From positions 186,001-250,000 of the forward strand of contig CAWBTE010000005.1 of assembly GCA_963791615.1 (NCBI GenBank): a stretch of 64,000 nt of DNA, written 5' to 3'. This document shows positions 43,967 through 52,702 of the stretch, piece by piece. A model generated the notes under the pieces. It had not been told where the DNA came from. It did no database searches and worked only from the letters and a program-made list of their open reading frames with translations. This DNA is from CAILZL01 sp963791615 (GTDB lineage Bacteria > Pseudomonadota > Gammaproteobacteria > Steroidobacterales > Steroidobacteraceae). The position numbers and the translations under genes were made by a program. Within the stretch, counting starts at the first letter, position 1; each line of letters opens with the position of its first letter.

Positions 43967-44130
43967 GATGCCCTCGGTTGTGGCGCTGATGGCCACGTTA
44001 TGGGATTTGTCTGACTGTACTCCTGAATCCAGGCAAATAATCACAAGCAAATTTGGGGCCAGCCAGGTGAGAGCACATACCCTCTACTTCCCCCTATTAC
44101 AAACGTCCCCGCACCAACTGGCCCTGCTGG

Positions 44131-44209
44131 ATCAAGCCCGCCCTGCACTCTGGCAATTTCCTGCTCCAGTTCGGCTTGCAGGTCAGCCAACCGTTGCTGG
44201 AGGGTTTCC
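44131..44209. repeat. 79-bp remnant copy of the 3' end of the HerA-like ATPase gene
   Basis: Matches 47758-47836 in the same orientation over 79 bp with about half a dozen differences (shared core TGCACTCTGGCAATTTCCTG). The other copy encodes the C-terminal coiled coil of the HerA-like protein. The two copies bracket the accessory patch. The rest of 43967-44425 holds only this copy and the palindrome at 44243. Confidence 0.85.
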
Positions 44210-44242
44210 TTCGAGCAGGGACTGTTGGAAACATGAACACCT

Positions 44243-44376
44243 AAGGAAGCTCTGAATGAATCGAATCTGTCATTTCGACCACCGGGAGAAATCTTGCATG
44301 CGCTTGATATGCAACGGCCTCAAACACGGAAAGATTTCTCGCTACGCTCGAAATGACATTGATTCAGAGCTTCCCT
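44243..44376. repeat. 134-bp palindromic (MITE-like) element
   Basis: Nested inverted pairs: GGAAGCTCTGAAT at 44245-44257 with 44362-44374; TGTCATTTCGA at 44268-44278 with 44348-44358; GAGAAATCTT at 44286-44295 with 44331-44340. The inner TCATTTCGA...GAGAAATCTT module resembles a dispersed short repeat seen in many bacterial genomes. The ends carry CTAAGG on both sides. Confidence 0.85.
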
Positions 44377-44425
44377 AAGGGATCGACGGCCGGGTGATAT
44401 TGCCCCCGCTGGCGCTCCAAGAGTA

Positions 44426-44674
44426 TTGTTTGATCAACCCTTCTCCGTTGAGAAACCGACCGTGAACGCAGTGCTCAAGGAAATGCCCCGTGCCGACAAA
44501 CTGCGCACCATGGAAGAACTGTGGGCAGACCTCACTCGCGATGAGAACAAGTACGCCTCACCTTCATGGCATTTCGATGAGCTGGCCAGAACAGAACAGG
44601 CTATCGAATCAGGCAAGATGAAGTTTGTCGATTGGGAAAAAGCCAAACAGTCGATTCGACGCATGGCAGGATGA
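44426..44674 (+). CDS. Orphan addiction-module antitoxin-like protein
   Basis: 82 aa at most; starts possible at TTG 44426 or GTG 44462. The C-terminal part fits the addiction-module component family (TIGR02574 type): KLRTMEELWADLTRDENKYASPSWHFDELARTEQAIESGKMKFVDWEKAKQSIRRMAG. In that family a ParE/RelE toxin normally follows directly; here only about 80 bases separate it from an unrelated ORF6N gene and no toxin is visible. Probably a leftover or solitary antitoxin. Confidence 0.65.
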   Translation: MFDQPFSVEKPTVNAVLKEMPRADKLRTMEELWADLTRDENKYASPSWHFDELARTEQAIESGKMKFVDWEKAKQSIRRMAG

Positions 44675-44758
44675 TGTGGTTACAGAGTGCCACGCCTGAA
44701 ACGGCACCCTGACCGCTTGCCGATAAATACTCATGGAACACAGGAGTGACCATCTACA

Positions 44759-45117
44759 ATGACTAAACCTAAGAATGCCGCACCCGTACCGGCCGAGCGC
44801 ATTACCCAATCAATACTGGTTCTGCGCGGCCACAAGGTGCTGCTGGATGCCGATCTCGCAGCACTGTACGAAGTACCCACCAAGCGCCTCAACGAACAGG
44901 TCAAACGCAACATTGAACGGTTCCCGGCAGATTTCATGTTCCGGCTTGATCGCGAAGAAGTCGATGCCTTGAACCGGTCGCAAGTTGCGACCGGTTCCCA
45001 GAAACATCGCGATCCGCGCTTTCCGCCCTACGCCTTCACTGAGCATGGCGCGATCATGGCAGCCACGGTGATCAACAGCCCGCAAGCCGTCGAGATGAGT
45101 CATGGCAAGCAAATAAG
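44759..45117 (+). pseudogene. ORF6N-domain protein (phage antirepressor-like), truncated by an IS element
   Basis: The N-terminal ORF6N domain is intact: ITQSILVLRGHKVLLDADLAALYEVPTKRLNEQVKRNIERFPADFMFRL, then PRFPPYAFTEHGAIMAATVINSPQAVEMS. Family-like sequence ends near 45099, and an IS481-type element begins at 45118; the C-terminal region is absent on the other side. ORF6N proteins are DNA-binding proteins from phages and chromosomal islands. No tandem rest of the gene was found after the IS, so a deletion probably went with the insertion. Confidence 0.75.
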
Positions 45118-46319
45118 TGTAGAAGTTTCGACTTGATCTGACACCGGTCTTGAAAGAGACGGGGTTACTGGGTTTGATGGTTGTGCGACCAATCAAACAA
45201 ACCCATTAGGAGTAACCCCGTCATGAATGTTGTAAATCAACCTATCGTCAAACACAAGTTGGGCCTGCTGAACCTGGCTGAGGAGCTGGGCAATGTTTCG
45301 CAGGCCTGCAAGATCATGGGCGTGTCACGTGATACGTTTTATCGGTATCAGGAAGCGAAGGATGCCGGTGGTGTAGCCGCCTTGCTGCACAAAGATCGGC
45401 GTCGTCCGAATCTGAAGAACCGGGTGGATGAAGTGGTCGAGCAGGCGGTGCTGGCCTATGCGCTAGAGCAGCCCGCACACGGACAGGTACGCGTGAGCAA
45501 TGAGCTTCGAAAACGCGGTACGTTCGTCAGCCCCTCGGGCGTGCGCTCAATCTGGCTGCGCCACGAGGTGGCTAACTTCAAGCAGCGGCTGAAGGCGCTG
45601 GAGGAGCACCTCTCGACCAGTGGTGCGGTGCTCACGGAGGCGCAGGTCATTGCGCTGGAAAAGAAGCGAGAGGACGACCTGGCCTGCGGCGAGATCGAGA
45701 CCGCCCATCCAGGCTACCTGGGCTCTCAGGACACTTTCTACGTCGGCACGATGAAGGGCGTGGGGCGCATCTACCAGCAGACCTTTGTGGATACCTACAG
45801 CAAGGTGGCATTTGCCAAGCTGTACACCACCAAGACGCCGATCACTTCAGCAGACATGCTCAACGATCAGGTGCTGCCGTTCTTTGCCGAGCAAGGGGTA
45901 TCGATGCTACGCATCCTGACGGATCGTGGTACTGAGTACTGCGGCAAGCTGGAGCAGCACGATTACCAGCTGTACCTGGCCATGAACGACATTGAGCACA
46001 CCCGGACCCGCGCGCAATCACCGCAAACCAACGGCATCTGCGAACGCTTCCACAAGACGATCCTGCAGGAGTTTTATCAGGTGACGTTCCGTAAGAAGCT
46101 ATACCGCACGATGGAAGAACTACAGCAGGATCTTGACCTTTGGATCGCTCACTACAATCATGAGCGAACCCATCAGGGCAAGATGTGCTGTGGCAGGACG
46201 CCGATGGAGACCTTCAGGGATGGCAAATCAATCTGGCAGGACAAGTTGATCAACTGAATTTGACCTGACAGTCACAACCGCAAATCCAGTAACTGTCAGA
46301 TCGGGTCTGAACTTCTACA
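45118..46319 (+). mobile_element. IS481-family insertion sequence
   Basis: 1202 bp. Ends are inverted repeats of about 26 bp with four mismatches: TGTAGAAGTTTCGAC... on the left and TGTAGAAGTTCAGAC... on the right (minus strand), both followed by GATCTGACA. One transposase gene (45223-46257). No target duplication is apparent: left flank AATAAG, right flank ATTCAG. Missing duplication suggests rearrangement after insertion. Confidence 0.88.
45223..46257 (+). CDS. IS481-family DDE transposase
   Basis: 344 aa from ATG 45223 (TAGGAGT upstream); the frame opens earlier to 45181. N-terminal helix-turn-helix LGLLNLAEELGNVSQACKIMGVSRDTFYRYQ, then an rve-type integrase core with QQTFVDTYSKVAFAKLY, ILTDRGTEYCG and the Glu in SPQTNGICERFHKTILQEFY. 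Complete and apparently functional. Confidence 0.95.
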   Translation: MNVVNQPIVKHKLGLLNLAEELGNVSQACKIMGVSRDTFYRYQEAKDAGGVAALLHKDRRRPNLKNRVDEVVEQAVLAYALEQPAHGQVRVSNELRKRGTFVSPSGVRSIWLRHEVANFKQRLKALEEHLSTSGAVLTEAQVIALEKKREDDLACGEIETAHPGYLGSQDTFYVGTMKGVGRIYQQTFVDTYSKVAFAKLYTTKTPITSADMLNDQVLPFFAEQGVSMLRILTDRGTEYCGKLEQHDYQLYLAMNDIEHTRTRAQSPQTNGICERFHKTILQEFYQVTFRKKLYRTMEELQQDLDLWIAHYNHERTHQGKMCCGRTPMETFRDGKSIWQDKLIN

Positions 46320-46589
46320 ATTCAGACACAGCACCCAATGCTCTGTCGACTTACGAGCGAATGAAAGATAAATCGCGCCATCTCCCATTGGTTCCCGTTT
46401 GCTCGTTTGCGGGTGACGATTCTGAATCATGCATCCGAGACCGTAACTCAACGCCATTTCCACGACGGCGAGAACTGATGGGGTGAGCTTCCAACCCCGC
46501 GCAATATAGGCCTCGTCGTTCTGCCTCACACGCAATCCACCGTCCGTGTCTGCAAGTTCCAGTGAGAAGCCTCTCCAAGCTCTGATCAT
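46296..46589 (-). pseudogene. Remnant of an unrecognised gene cut by the IS element
   Basis: A minus-strand frame starting MIRAWRGFSLELADTDGGLRVRQNDEAYIARGWKLTPSVLAVVEMALSYGLGC. Not recognised. Its last eight codons run into the IS right end (46319), so the natural C-terminus has been lost. It may be a gene scrap rather than an active gene. Confidence 0.4.
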
Positions 46590-46616
46590 TTCATTTAGAC
46601 CTTTGACCGAAATTGC

Positions 46617-46709
46617 TCAAGCGAGTCCCAATTCTTTGAGCGCATGTTCGCGCAATTTCACTTTTTGCACCTTGCCGCTGCCGGTCATGCCAATGGCCTC
46701 GGATTTTAC
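46617..46709 (-). pseudogene. C-terminal scrap of an AMP-dependent acyl-CoA ligase
   Basis: A short frame reading AIGMTGSGKVQKVKLREHALKELGLA-stop. This matches the C-terminal end of acyl-CoA synthetases, where the catalytic Lys lies in the T-x-(S/T)GK-(I/V)QK-x-x-LRE motif. An in-frame stop at 46710-46712 lies just upstream, so only about 30 residues survive. Too short for an ORF caller but the motif is distinctive. Confidence 0.65.
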
Positions 46710-46740
46710 TCACCCGCGATCCGATGGGTATACTCCAGCC

Positions 46741-46926
46741 ATGAGTTCTCGACTCTCCGATACCAACCCGTACTTACGCAACGCCGCCGCTCGCGAGCGA
46801 AGCGTTTTGCGTTCCGTCGCGACCTCGTCAGCCGTTGAGGGCATTCACGCACCCTTCAAACAACAGAACTTGAAGGCCATCGGGGAAAAAGTCGCGACCA
46901 AACGCGCCGACAACATCAAGCGTTAG
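46741..46926 (+). CDS. Small protein with a Fic-inhibition motif, candidate antitoxin
   Basis: 61 aa from ATG 46741 (MSSRLSDTNPYLRNAAARER). It contains SVATSSAVEGIH: SSAVEG fits the [S/T]xxxE[G/N] motif by which antitoxins of the VbhA type, or inhibitory helices of other Fic proteins, block the Fic ATP site. It converges with and overlaps by 11 bases a fic gene whose own N-terminus lacks an obvious copy of the motif. The overall sequence is not clearly VbhA-like, so the role is inferred. Confidence 0.5.
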   Translation: MSSRLSDTNPYLRNAAARERSVLRSVATSSAVEGIHAPFKQQNLKAIGEKVATKRADNIKR

Positions 46927-47560
46927 CTGCCAACCTCAAGGTCCGCTCTATGACTTTGCGAAAGACCGTTGCCATCGGCGCATAGTTTCGATTCATCCCG
47001 GCCTGAACGGCACCAATGTATCGGCGCTTTTCTTCACCGCTAATCCCGCCAAAGTCCAGCAATGGCAGCCCGGCCTGCAAACCCATCAACACCGACAGCA
47101 ATCGTGCACACCTGCCGTTTCCATCACGAAATGGATGAATCAATATCAGCTCGGCATGTACCACCGCCAATGCCCGGGACTGGTCAATCGCGTTCGTGAA
47201 TCGGCATGGGGTATGTTCAGCCAATTCCTGCATTTCGAACGCCTGCATCAGTTTCGGCACCTGCGCAGCGGCGGCAAACATGAATTCTCCCTTGGCGACA
47301 TTTACCTGCCGATACTCGCCCGCCCACGGATAGATTCCGCCCAACCAACTCCTGTGCATCAGACAGATATCATCCGCAGTAAACCGCCGATCCTGAGCAG
47401 TCGCGTCAATCATGCGATGGGTGATGGCCAGCAACGCCTCCGACTCGCGACGATGCACTTCCCGCACAGATCGAATATCCAGCAGATTGCGCAGCACTCG
47501 GCCTCTTGATCCCGGTTCGAACTCTGCTTCCGCGCCCTGCGCGCTGTAACGATTCTTCAC
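46916..47560 (-). CDS. Fic family protein (AMP-transferase toxin type)
   Basis: 214 aa. Active-site motif HPFRDGNGRCAR with the catalytic His; flap-side WLGGIYPWAGEYRQVNVAKGEF upstream. Fic enzymes usually transfer AMP to a hydroxyl of a target protein. No [S/T]xxxE[G/N] motif was found N-terminal to the Fic core, suggesting that inhibition comes from a separate protein. The small convergent gene at 46741 carries such a motif. It lies inside the patch bounded by the 79-bp repeats. Confidence 0.9.
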   Translation of the reverse strand: MKNRYSAQGAEAEFEPGSRGRVLRNLLDIRSVREVHRRESEALLAITHRMIDATAQDRRFTADDICLMHRSWLGGIYPWAGEYRQVNVAKGEFMFAAAAQVPKLMQAFEMQELAEHTPCRFTNAIDQSRALAVVHAELILIHPFRDGNGRCARLLSVLMGLQAGLPLLDFGGISGEEKRRYIGAVQAGMNRNYAPMATVFRKVIERTLRLAANA

Positions 47561-47733
47561 AGCAGGTATCTCCTTAAAAACTCATCGAGCCGTCCCTTCC
47601 CAACACGGCCATCATGTTTGTTGTTTGTTCGGAGCCCGCTCGCTGATTTGCGCTGTAGCGTTTCCCTACACACCCTGCCACACCAGCGCCACTTCGCTTA
47701 CCACCGTATCCGTCTTGCGCGGCTTCACTTCAA

Positions 47734-50013
47734 TCAGGTCAATGCCACGGCAGCGGGATCCAGCTCGCCCTGCACTCTGGCAATTTCCTGTTCCAGTTCG
47801 GCTTGCAAGTCAGCCAATCGTTGCTGGAGGGTTTCCAGTGAACCGGCGGCCTGATCGACATCCTGACTTTCACGACCGATGCGGCTGGCAGAACGGGCAG
47901 CCGTCGCGGCGCGGCCTACGCTGGCGCTGCTGACGGCCTTGCGACCGAAGAACGCACCGAGAATGGTGGCGCCTACATTCAAAGCGGTTTGCAACTTCTG
48001 TTGTGACAGCTGCGACTTTTCTTTTTCGATTTTCTGTTCGGCGCGCAGCGATTGATCCTGCAAGGTTTGCAGACGGGGCGCGAACTTCTTGCGCAGACGA
48101 TCTACTTCAGCATCACGTTGTTCACGCAATTGCAGACCGATACGTGAACGGAATTCGCCTTCGCTTTCACCGGGCTTGGAACTGAGCTTCAAGGCATCGC
48201 AGCCATAAACTGCATGTGTAATACCCTGATAGATGGCGCTGCCCAGTTCCTTGCTCCAGCTGGCGTAGTTCTGTGCACGCAATAGTGCGGCGGGCAATTC
48301 GCCATAGCTGGCGTCTTTTGCTGCCTGTGTAACCAATGAACTCTTGCCGCCACTCAGTTCTTTTGCTGCGGACCAATCCGGGCCAGAACCCTCTTCTGCC
48401 AGTGGTGCGAGCAAGGCACGGTTCTGCCATTCATCGACACCGGCTTTGCTGTCCACAAAGTGAATCTTGGCCACGCCCAGCATCATGGGTACATAGGTCG
48501 TGCTGTTGTTATTGAGAAAGTATTCGTTCACACCGGAGGGCAGCACCGGCTTGCTGGCAATCTTGTTCACCGGTCTGGCTGCAACCGGCGCAACCACGGC
48601 AGGCGCCGGGCTGCTCTGCTTGAGTTGTTGGATTTCCTGCAAGGTGATCGGGCCTCGCAGATAAGACATGGCCCAGCGCGTGCGCAGCAACACCGGCGCG
48701 GCTTCGTGCACATTGCGCATCAGGAATACGCGCTGTGACAGATTGGCAATCAATGACTCGATACGTTCTTTATCCAGCCCGTCTCCAGCGCTGCTCAACA
48801 GGCCTTCAATTACGCGCGCCTTGTCGCGTTCGGTCTGCAGACGGCCGATGAACCAGGTACCGGCATTCGATAAACCCTTGTAATCCAGATCGACCGGGTT
48901 CTGCGTTGCCAGCACCACGCCCAGACCAAAGGCGCGCGCCTGTTTCATCAAGGTCAGCAAGGGCAGCTTCGACGGCGGCATGGCGCTGGGCGGGAAGTAG
49001 CCGAAGATTTCATCCATGTACACCAGCGCCCGCAATGATGAGGTGCCGGACTGCCGGCGCATCCACGCCACCACTTCGTTGAGTATCAGCGTGACGATGA
49101 ACATGCGTTCGGTGTCACTCAGGTGCGCGATGGAGATCACCGCAATACGCGGCTTGCCGCTGGGCGTGAACAACAGGCTTTGAATATCCAGCGCTTCGCC
49201 TTCCAGCCAGGCCGAGAATCCCGGTGCAGCCAGCAGGTTGTTGATGGCCATGGCCAGTTGCAGACGTTCTTTCGCGGGATAAAAAGTTTCCAGATCAAAC
49301 ACACCCACTTTGTCGAAGGGTGGCTTCTGGATTTGCTGAATCAGACCCGCCAGATCCAGGTCTTCACCCTTGCGCCACGCTGCATCCAGCAAACTCGACA
49401 ACAGAATGTGTTCGCGACTCTTGAGTGGATCGGCCTCAATACCCAGCAGCGCCAGCAGGCCCGCCGCCGCACCACTGATGCGTTCTTTCAACGCCGACGA
49501 ATCATTGCGCAGCGCTTCATCCGGCGCGGCAAACGAACGTAGCACCGACAGGCCCCGTCCAGCATTGCTGCCCGGTGTATAGATGGCGACTTCCGCCGCA
49601 TCACACAGGCGTTGAATACGCTCGCCATCCTGATCCCAATCCGCCAGGCCTTTTTTCCAGGTCGCGGCGGTGGCGGCAGCAAATTCTTCAGTGGATTGGC
49701 CTTTGCGTTTGGCTTCACCGGCATCCACCCAGGGCAGAAAGTCTTCAGCGCGCAATTGCGGAAACTGCAACGCCAGATTGGCAATGTCGCCCTTGGGATC
49801 AATGGCCAGCACCGGAATGCCGTCAATGGCCGCTTCTTCCAGCAGGCTGAGACACAGGCCGGTCTTGCCGCTGCCGGTCATGCCCACACATACCGCATGC
49901 GTAGTCAGATCGCGGGCGTCGTACAGCACCTGCTCGGCGGTGTCCTTGCCATTGTCATCGACCACGCGGCCCAGGTAAAACGCACCGAGTTTTTCGTAGG
50001 CAGGCAGTGTCAT
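47734..50013 (-). CDS. HerA-like ATPase (DUF853), frameshifted at its extreme C-terminus
   Basis: 759 aa. Walker A GMTGSGKTGLCL, Walker B region LRALVYMDEIFGYFPPSAMPPSKLPLLTLMKQARAFGLGVVLATQNPVDLDYKGLSN, and the arginine-finger area of the HerA/FtsK superfamily; a C-terminal coiled coil (LRKKFAPRLQTLQDQSLRAEQKIEKEKSQLSQQKLQ). The frame ends DPAAVALT-stop, but one frame over it continues LIEVKPRKTDTVVSEVALVWQGV to a stop at 47666, which looks like the natural end. So one base is missing near 47740. Cellular role of DUF853 proteins is not settled; DNA processing is likely. Confidence 0.9.
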   Translation of the reverse strand: MTLPAYEKLGAFYLGRVVDDNGKDTAEQVLYDARDLTTHAVCVGMTGSGKTGLCLSLLEEAAIDGIPVLAIDPKGDIANLALQFPQLRAEDFLPWVDAGEAKRKGQSTEEFAAATAATWKKGLADWDQDGERIQRLCDAAEVAIYTPGSNAGRGLSVLRSFAAPDEALRNDSSALKERISGAAAGLLALLGIEADPLKSREHILLSSLLDAAWRKGEDLDLAGLIQQIQKPPFDKVGVFDLETFYPAKERLQLAMAINNLLAAPGFSAWLEGEALDIQSLLFTPSGKPRIAVISIAHLSDTERMFIVTLILNEVVAWMRRQSGTSSLRALVYMDEIFGYFPPSAMPPSKLPLLTLMKQARAFGLGVVLATQNPVDLDYKGLSNAGTWFIGRLQTERDKARVIEGLLSSAGDGLDKERIESLIANLSQRVFLMRNVHEAAPVLLRTRWAMSYLRGPITLQEIQQLKQSSPAPAVVAPVAARPVNKIASKPVLPSGVNEYFLNNNSTTYVPMMLGVAKIHFVDSKAGVDEWQNRALLAPLAEEGSGPDWSAAKELSGGKSSLVTQAAKDASYGELPAALLRAQNYASWSKELGSAIYQGITHAVYGCDALKLSSKPGESEGEFRSRIGLQLREQRDAEVDRLRKKFAPRLQTLQDQSLRAEQKIEKEKSQLSQQKLQTALNVGATILGAFFGRKAVSSASVGRAATAARSASRIGRESQDVDQAAGSLETLQQRLADLQAELEQEIARVQGELDPAAVALT
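47758..47836. repeat. 79-bp segment of the HerA-like gene duplicated at 44131-44209
   Basis: This is the in-gene copy of the direct repeat. It encodes part of the C-terminal coiled coil (QQRLADLQAELEQEIARVQ). The copy at 44131 has no gene around it. Confidence 0.85.
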
Positions 50014-50305
50014 TGCAATGTCTCTTGAACGGGGTGGAAGCTGGCATTCAATATCTGGTCACAATACCGCTCACTCAGGTTCGCAGCAACGACCGACCTG
50101 CCATACGTCCCTCTGCCGCGAACCCAAGGTGAATTACGCGGGTGGATTACGCGGATATTTTTCGGACTGCAGGGTGTCATAGTGTCTGTCTATCATCTTG
50201 TTCAACTCAATTGATTGGCCGGTTACCGGCACAAGGCCGACACTGCGCGCAGCCCGATTCCAGACCCCATCGAGCAGTTTGGTAAAACAAGCAGAGGAGA
50301 TAACC

Positions 50306-52468
50306 ATGACAACCGAAGCAAAATGCCCCTTTAATCACACCGCGGGTGGTGGCACGCAAAACAAGGATTGGTGGCCCAATCAGCTGCGTCTTGATCTGCT
50401 GAGCCAGCATTCGGAGAAGTCCAACCCGCTGGGCAAGAACTTCAACTATGCCGCGGAATTCAGCAAGCTCGACTACCGGGCGCTCAAGGCCGATCTGAAC
50501 AAGCTGATGACGGAGTCGCAGGACTGGTGGCCCGCCGACTTCGGCAACTACGCGGGTCTGATGATCCGCATGGCGTGGCACAGCGCCGGTACCTATCGCG
50601 TGGGTGATGGCCGCGGCGGCGCGGGTCGTGGCCAGCAACGCTTTGCGCCACTGAACGCTTGGCCCGACAACGTGAGCCTGGACAAGGCGCGTCGCCTGCT
50701 GTGGCCCATCAAGCAGAAATATGGCCAGAAGATTTCCTGGGCCGACCTGATGATCCTCGCCGGCAACGTGGCGCTGGAGAACACGGGCTTTCGCACTTTC
50801 GGTTTTGCCGCCGGACGCGAAGACGTGTGGGAACCCGATCAGGACGTTTACTGGGGCAAGGAAACCACCTGGCTGGCCGGCAGCGCCACGCCCAACAGTC
50901 GCTACTCCAACAGCAAACCCGGCGAGCGCGATCTGGAAAATCCGCTGGGCGCCGTGCAGATGGGCCTGATCTACGTCAACCCCGAGGGCCCGGACGCTAA
51001 TGGTGATCCGGTCTCGGCTGCTAGGGACATCCGCGAGACCTTCAAGCGCATGGCGATGGACGATGAGGAAACCGTGGCGTTGATCGCCGGCGGCCACACC
51101 CTGGGCAAGACCCACGGCGCAGGCCCGGCCAGCAACGTCGGCGTCGACCCGGAAGCCGGCGCACTCGAACAGCAGGGTTTCGGCTGGGATAACAAGTTCG
51201 GCACCGGCAAGGGCAAGGACACCATCACCTCCGGCCTGGAAGTGACCTGGACCAGCACCCCGGCGCGCTGGAGCAACGACTTCTTCCAGTTCCTGTTCAA
51301 GTACGAGTGGGAGAAGACCAAATCGCCGGCCGGCGCCATTCAGTGGGTGGCCAAGGGAGCAGATGACATCATCCCCGGCCCGACGCCCGACTCGCCCAAG
51401 CGCAAGCCGACCATGCTCACCACCGATCTGTCGCTGCGCTTCGACCCGGCCTACGAGAAGATCTCGCGCAAGTTCCTGAACGACCCGCAAGCCTTCGCCG
51501 AAGCCTATGCCCGCGCCTGGTTCAAGCTGACCCACCGCGATCTGGGGCCCAAGGCCCGTTACCTCGGCCCCGAAGTGCCGAAGGAAGAATTGCTCTGGCA
51601 GGACCCGCTGCCCGCCGCGACCCACACGCCCACGGCAGCTGATATTGCGGATGCGAAAGCCAGGATCGCGGCTTCCGGCATCTCCGTGTCCGAGTTGGTG
51701 ACGACTGCCTGGGCTTCCGCCTCCACCTTCCGCGGTGGCGACAAGCGCGGTGGCGCCAACGGTGCGCGCATCCGGCTGGCTCCGCAGAAGGACTGGGCCG
51801 TCAACCAGATTGCGGCCAAGGTGCTGCCCAAACTGGAAGCCATCCAGAAAGCCAGCGGCAAGCTGTCGCTGGCGGACGTAATCGTGCTGGCCGGTGGCGT
51901 GGGTATCGAGATGGCCGCCAAGGCTGCCGGTTCCGCAGTGGAAGTACCTTTCGCACCGGGCCGTGTCGATGCCACGGCCGAGCAGACCGATGTGGAATCC
52001 TTCAGCTACCTGGAGCCGTTCGCCGATGGCTTCCGCAACTACCTCAAGGCCAAGTCGGAAGTGCCAGCCGAGCACCTGCTGGTGGACAAGGCCCAGCTGC
52101 TGACCCTGACTGCGCCCGAAGTGACGGCGCTGATCGGTGGCCTGCGTGTGCTGGGCGCCAACTTCGATGGCGGCAAGCATGGCGTGTTCACGGCCAAGCC
52201 CGGGACCTTGACGAACGACTTCTTCGTCAACCTGTTGGATATGGCAACCGAATGGAAGCCTGCCGGCGACAGCTTCGAGGGCAAGGATCGCAAGACCGGC
52301 GCCGTGAAGTGGACCGGCACCCGCGTGGATCTGGTGTTCGGCTCCAATTCCGTGTTGCGTGCGCTGGCCGAGGTCTATGCCGAATCCGACGGCAATGAAA
52401 AGTTCGTCAAAGACTTCGTGGCGGCCTGGACCAAAGTGATGAACCTGGATCGCTTCGATTTGAAGTGA
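50306..52468 (+). CDS. katG: Catalase-peroxidase
   Basis: 720 aa bifunctional heme enzyme that destroys hydrogen peroxide. ATG 50306 follows AGAGGAGAT; the longer frame to 50198 is not needed. N-terminal half: distal Arg-Trp-His in MIRMAWHSAGTYRVGDGRGGAGRGQQRFAP, Tyr of the Trp-Tyr-Met adduct in GLIYVNPEGP, proximal His in GGHTLGKTHGAG. C-terminal half is the heme-less duplicate (VTTAWASASTFRGGDKRGGANGARIRLAPQ). A 796-aa antisense frame over it is a composition artefact. No oxyR/fur-type regulator is adjacent; a 12-bp-stem hairpin follows. Confidence 0.97.
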   Translation: MTTEAKCPFNHTAGGGTQNKDWWPNQLRLDLLSQHSEKSNPLGKNFNYAAEFSKLDYRALKADLNKLMTESQDWWPADFGNYAGLMIRMAWHSAGTYRVGDGRGGAGRGQQRFAPLNAWPDNVSLDKARRLLWPIKQKYGQKISWADLMILAGNVALENTGFRTFGFAAGREDVWEPDQDVYWGKETTWLAGSATPNSRYSNSKPGERDLENPLGAVQMGLIYVNPEGPDANGDPVSAARDIRETFKRMAMDDEETVALIAGGHTLGKTHGAGPASNVGVDPEAGALEQQGFGWDNKFGTGKGKDTITSGLEVTWTSTPARWSNDFFQFLFKYEWEKTKSPAGAIQWVAKGADDIIPGPTPDSPKRKPTMLTTDLSLRFDPAYEKISRKFLNDPQAFAEAYARAWFKLTHRDLGPKARYLGPEVPKEELLWQDPLPAATHTPTAADIADAKARIAASGISVSELVTTAWASASTFRGGDKRGGANGARIRLAPQKDWAVNQIAAKVLPKLEAIQKASGKLSLADVIVLAGGVGIEMAAKAAGSAVEVPFAPGRVDATAEQTDVESFSYLEPFADGFRNYLKAKSEVPAEHLLVDKAQLLTLTAPEVTALIGGLRVLGANFDGGKHGVFTAKPGTLTNDFFVNLLDMATEWKPAGDSFEGKDRKTGAVKWTGTRVDLVFGSNSVLRALAEVYAESDGNEKFVKDFVAAWTKVMNLDRFDLK

Positions 52469-52516
52469 TTCCACCTGTGTGATCCAGGAGCAAGGGACTG
52501 AAAGGTTCTTGTGCAA

Positions 52517-52554
52517 CCGCGATCTGGTGTGGGTTATCCCGGACCAGATCGCGG
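52517..52554 (+). terminator. Hairpin downstream of katG
   Basis: Perfect 12-bp stem, CCGCGATCTGGT at 52517-52528 with its complement at 52543-52554, 14-base loop, 49 bases after the katG stop. No clear U-run follows. Confidence 0.6.
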
Positions 52555-52702
52555 CGACGGCTCGGCCAGCGTGCAGTTGGATCATGAAAACCGCCAAAAA
52601 CAGGGAGCTTGCGACGCCGATTCCGGCCTCCGATTTTGCTTGCGGAATCGGATATTATTGGGTGTAATCGGGTATGAAATTGGATATGGAGGCCTCCCAA
52701 TC

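Noticed and set aside
42449..44050. Using the longer 533-aa start for the permease
   Set aside because: The first 28 residues lack permease features, and ATG 43966 has a good ribosome site.
50207..52597. A 796-aa open frame antisense to katG
   Set aside because: It exactly shadows katG, reads as low-complexity Gly/His/Gln/Arg-rich sequence with no domain, and arises from the GC-rich codon pattern of katG.
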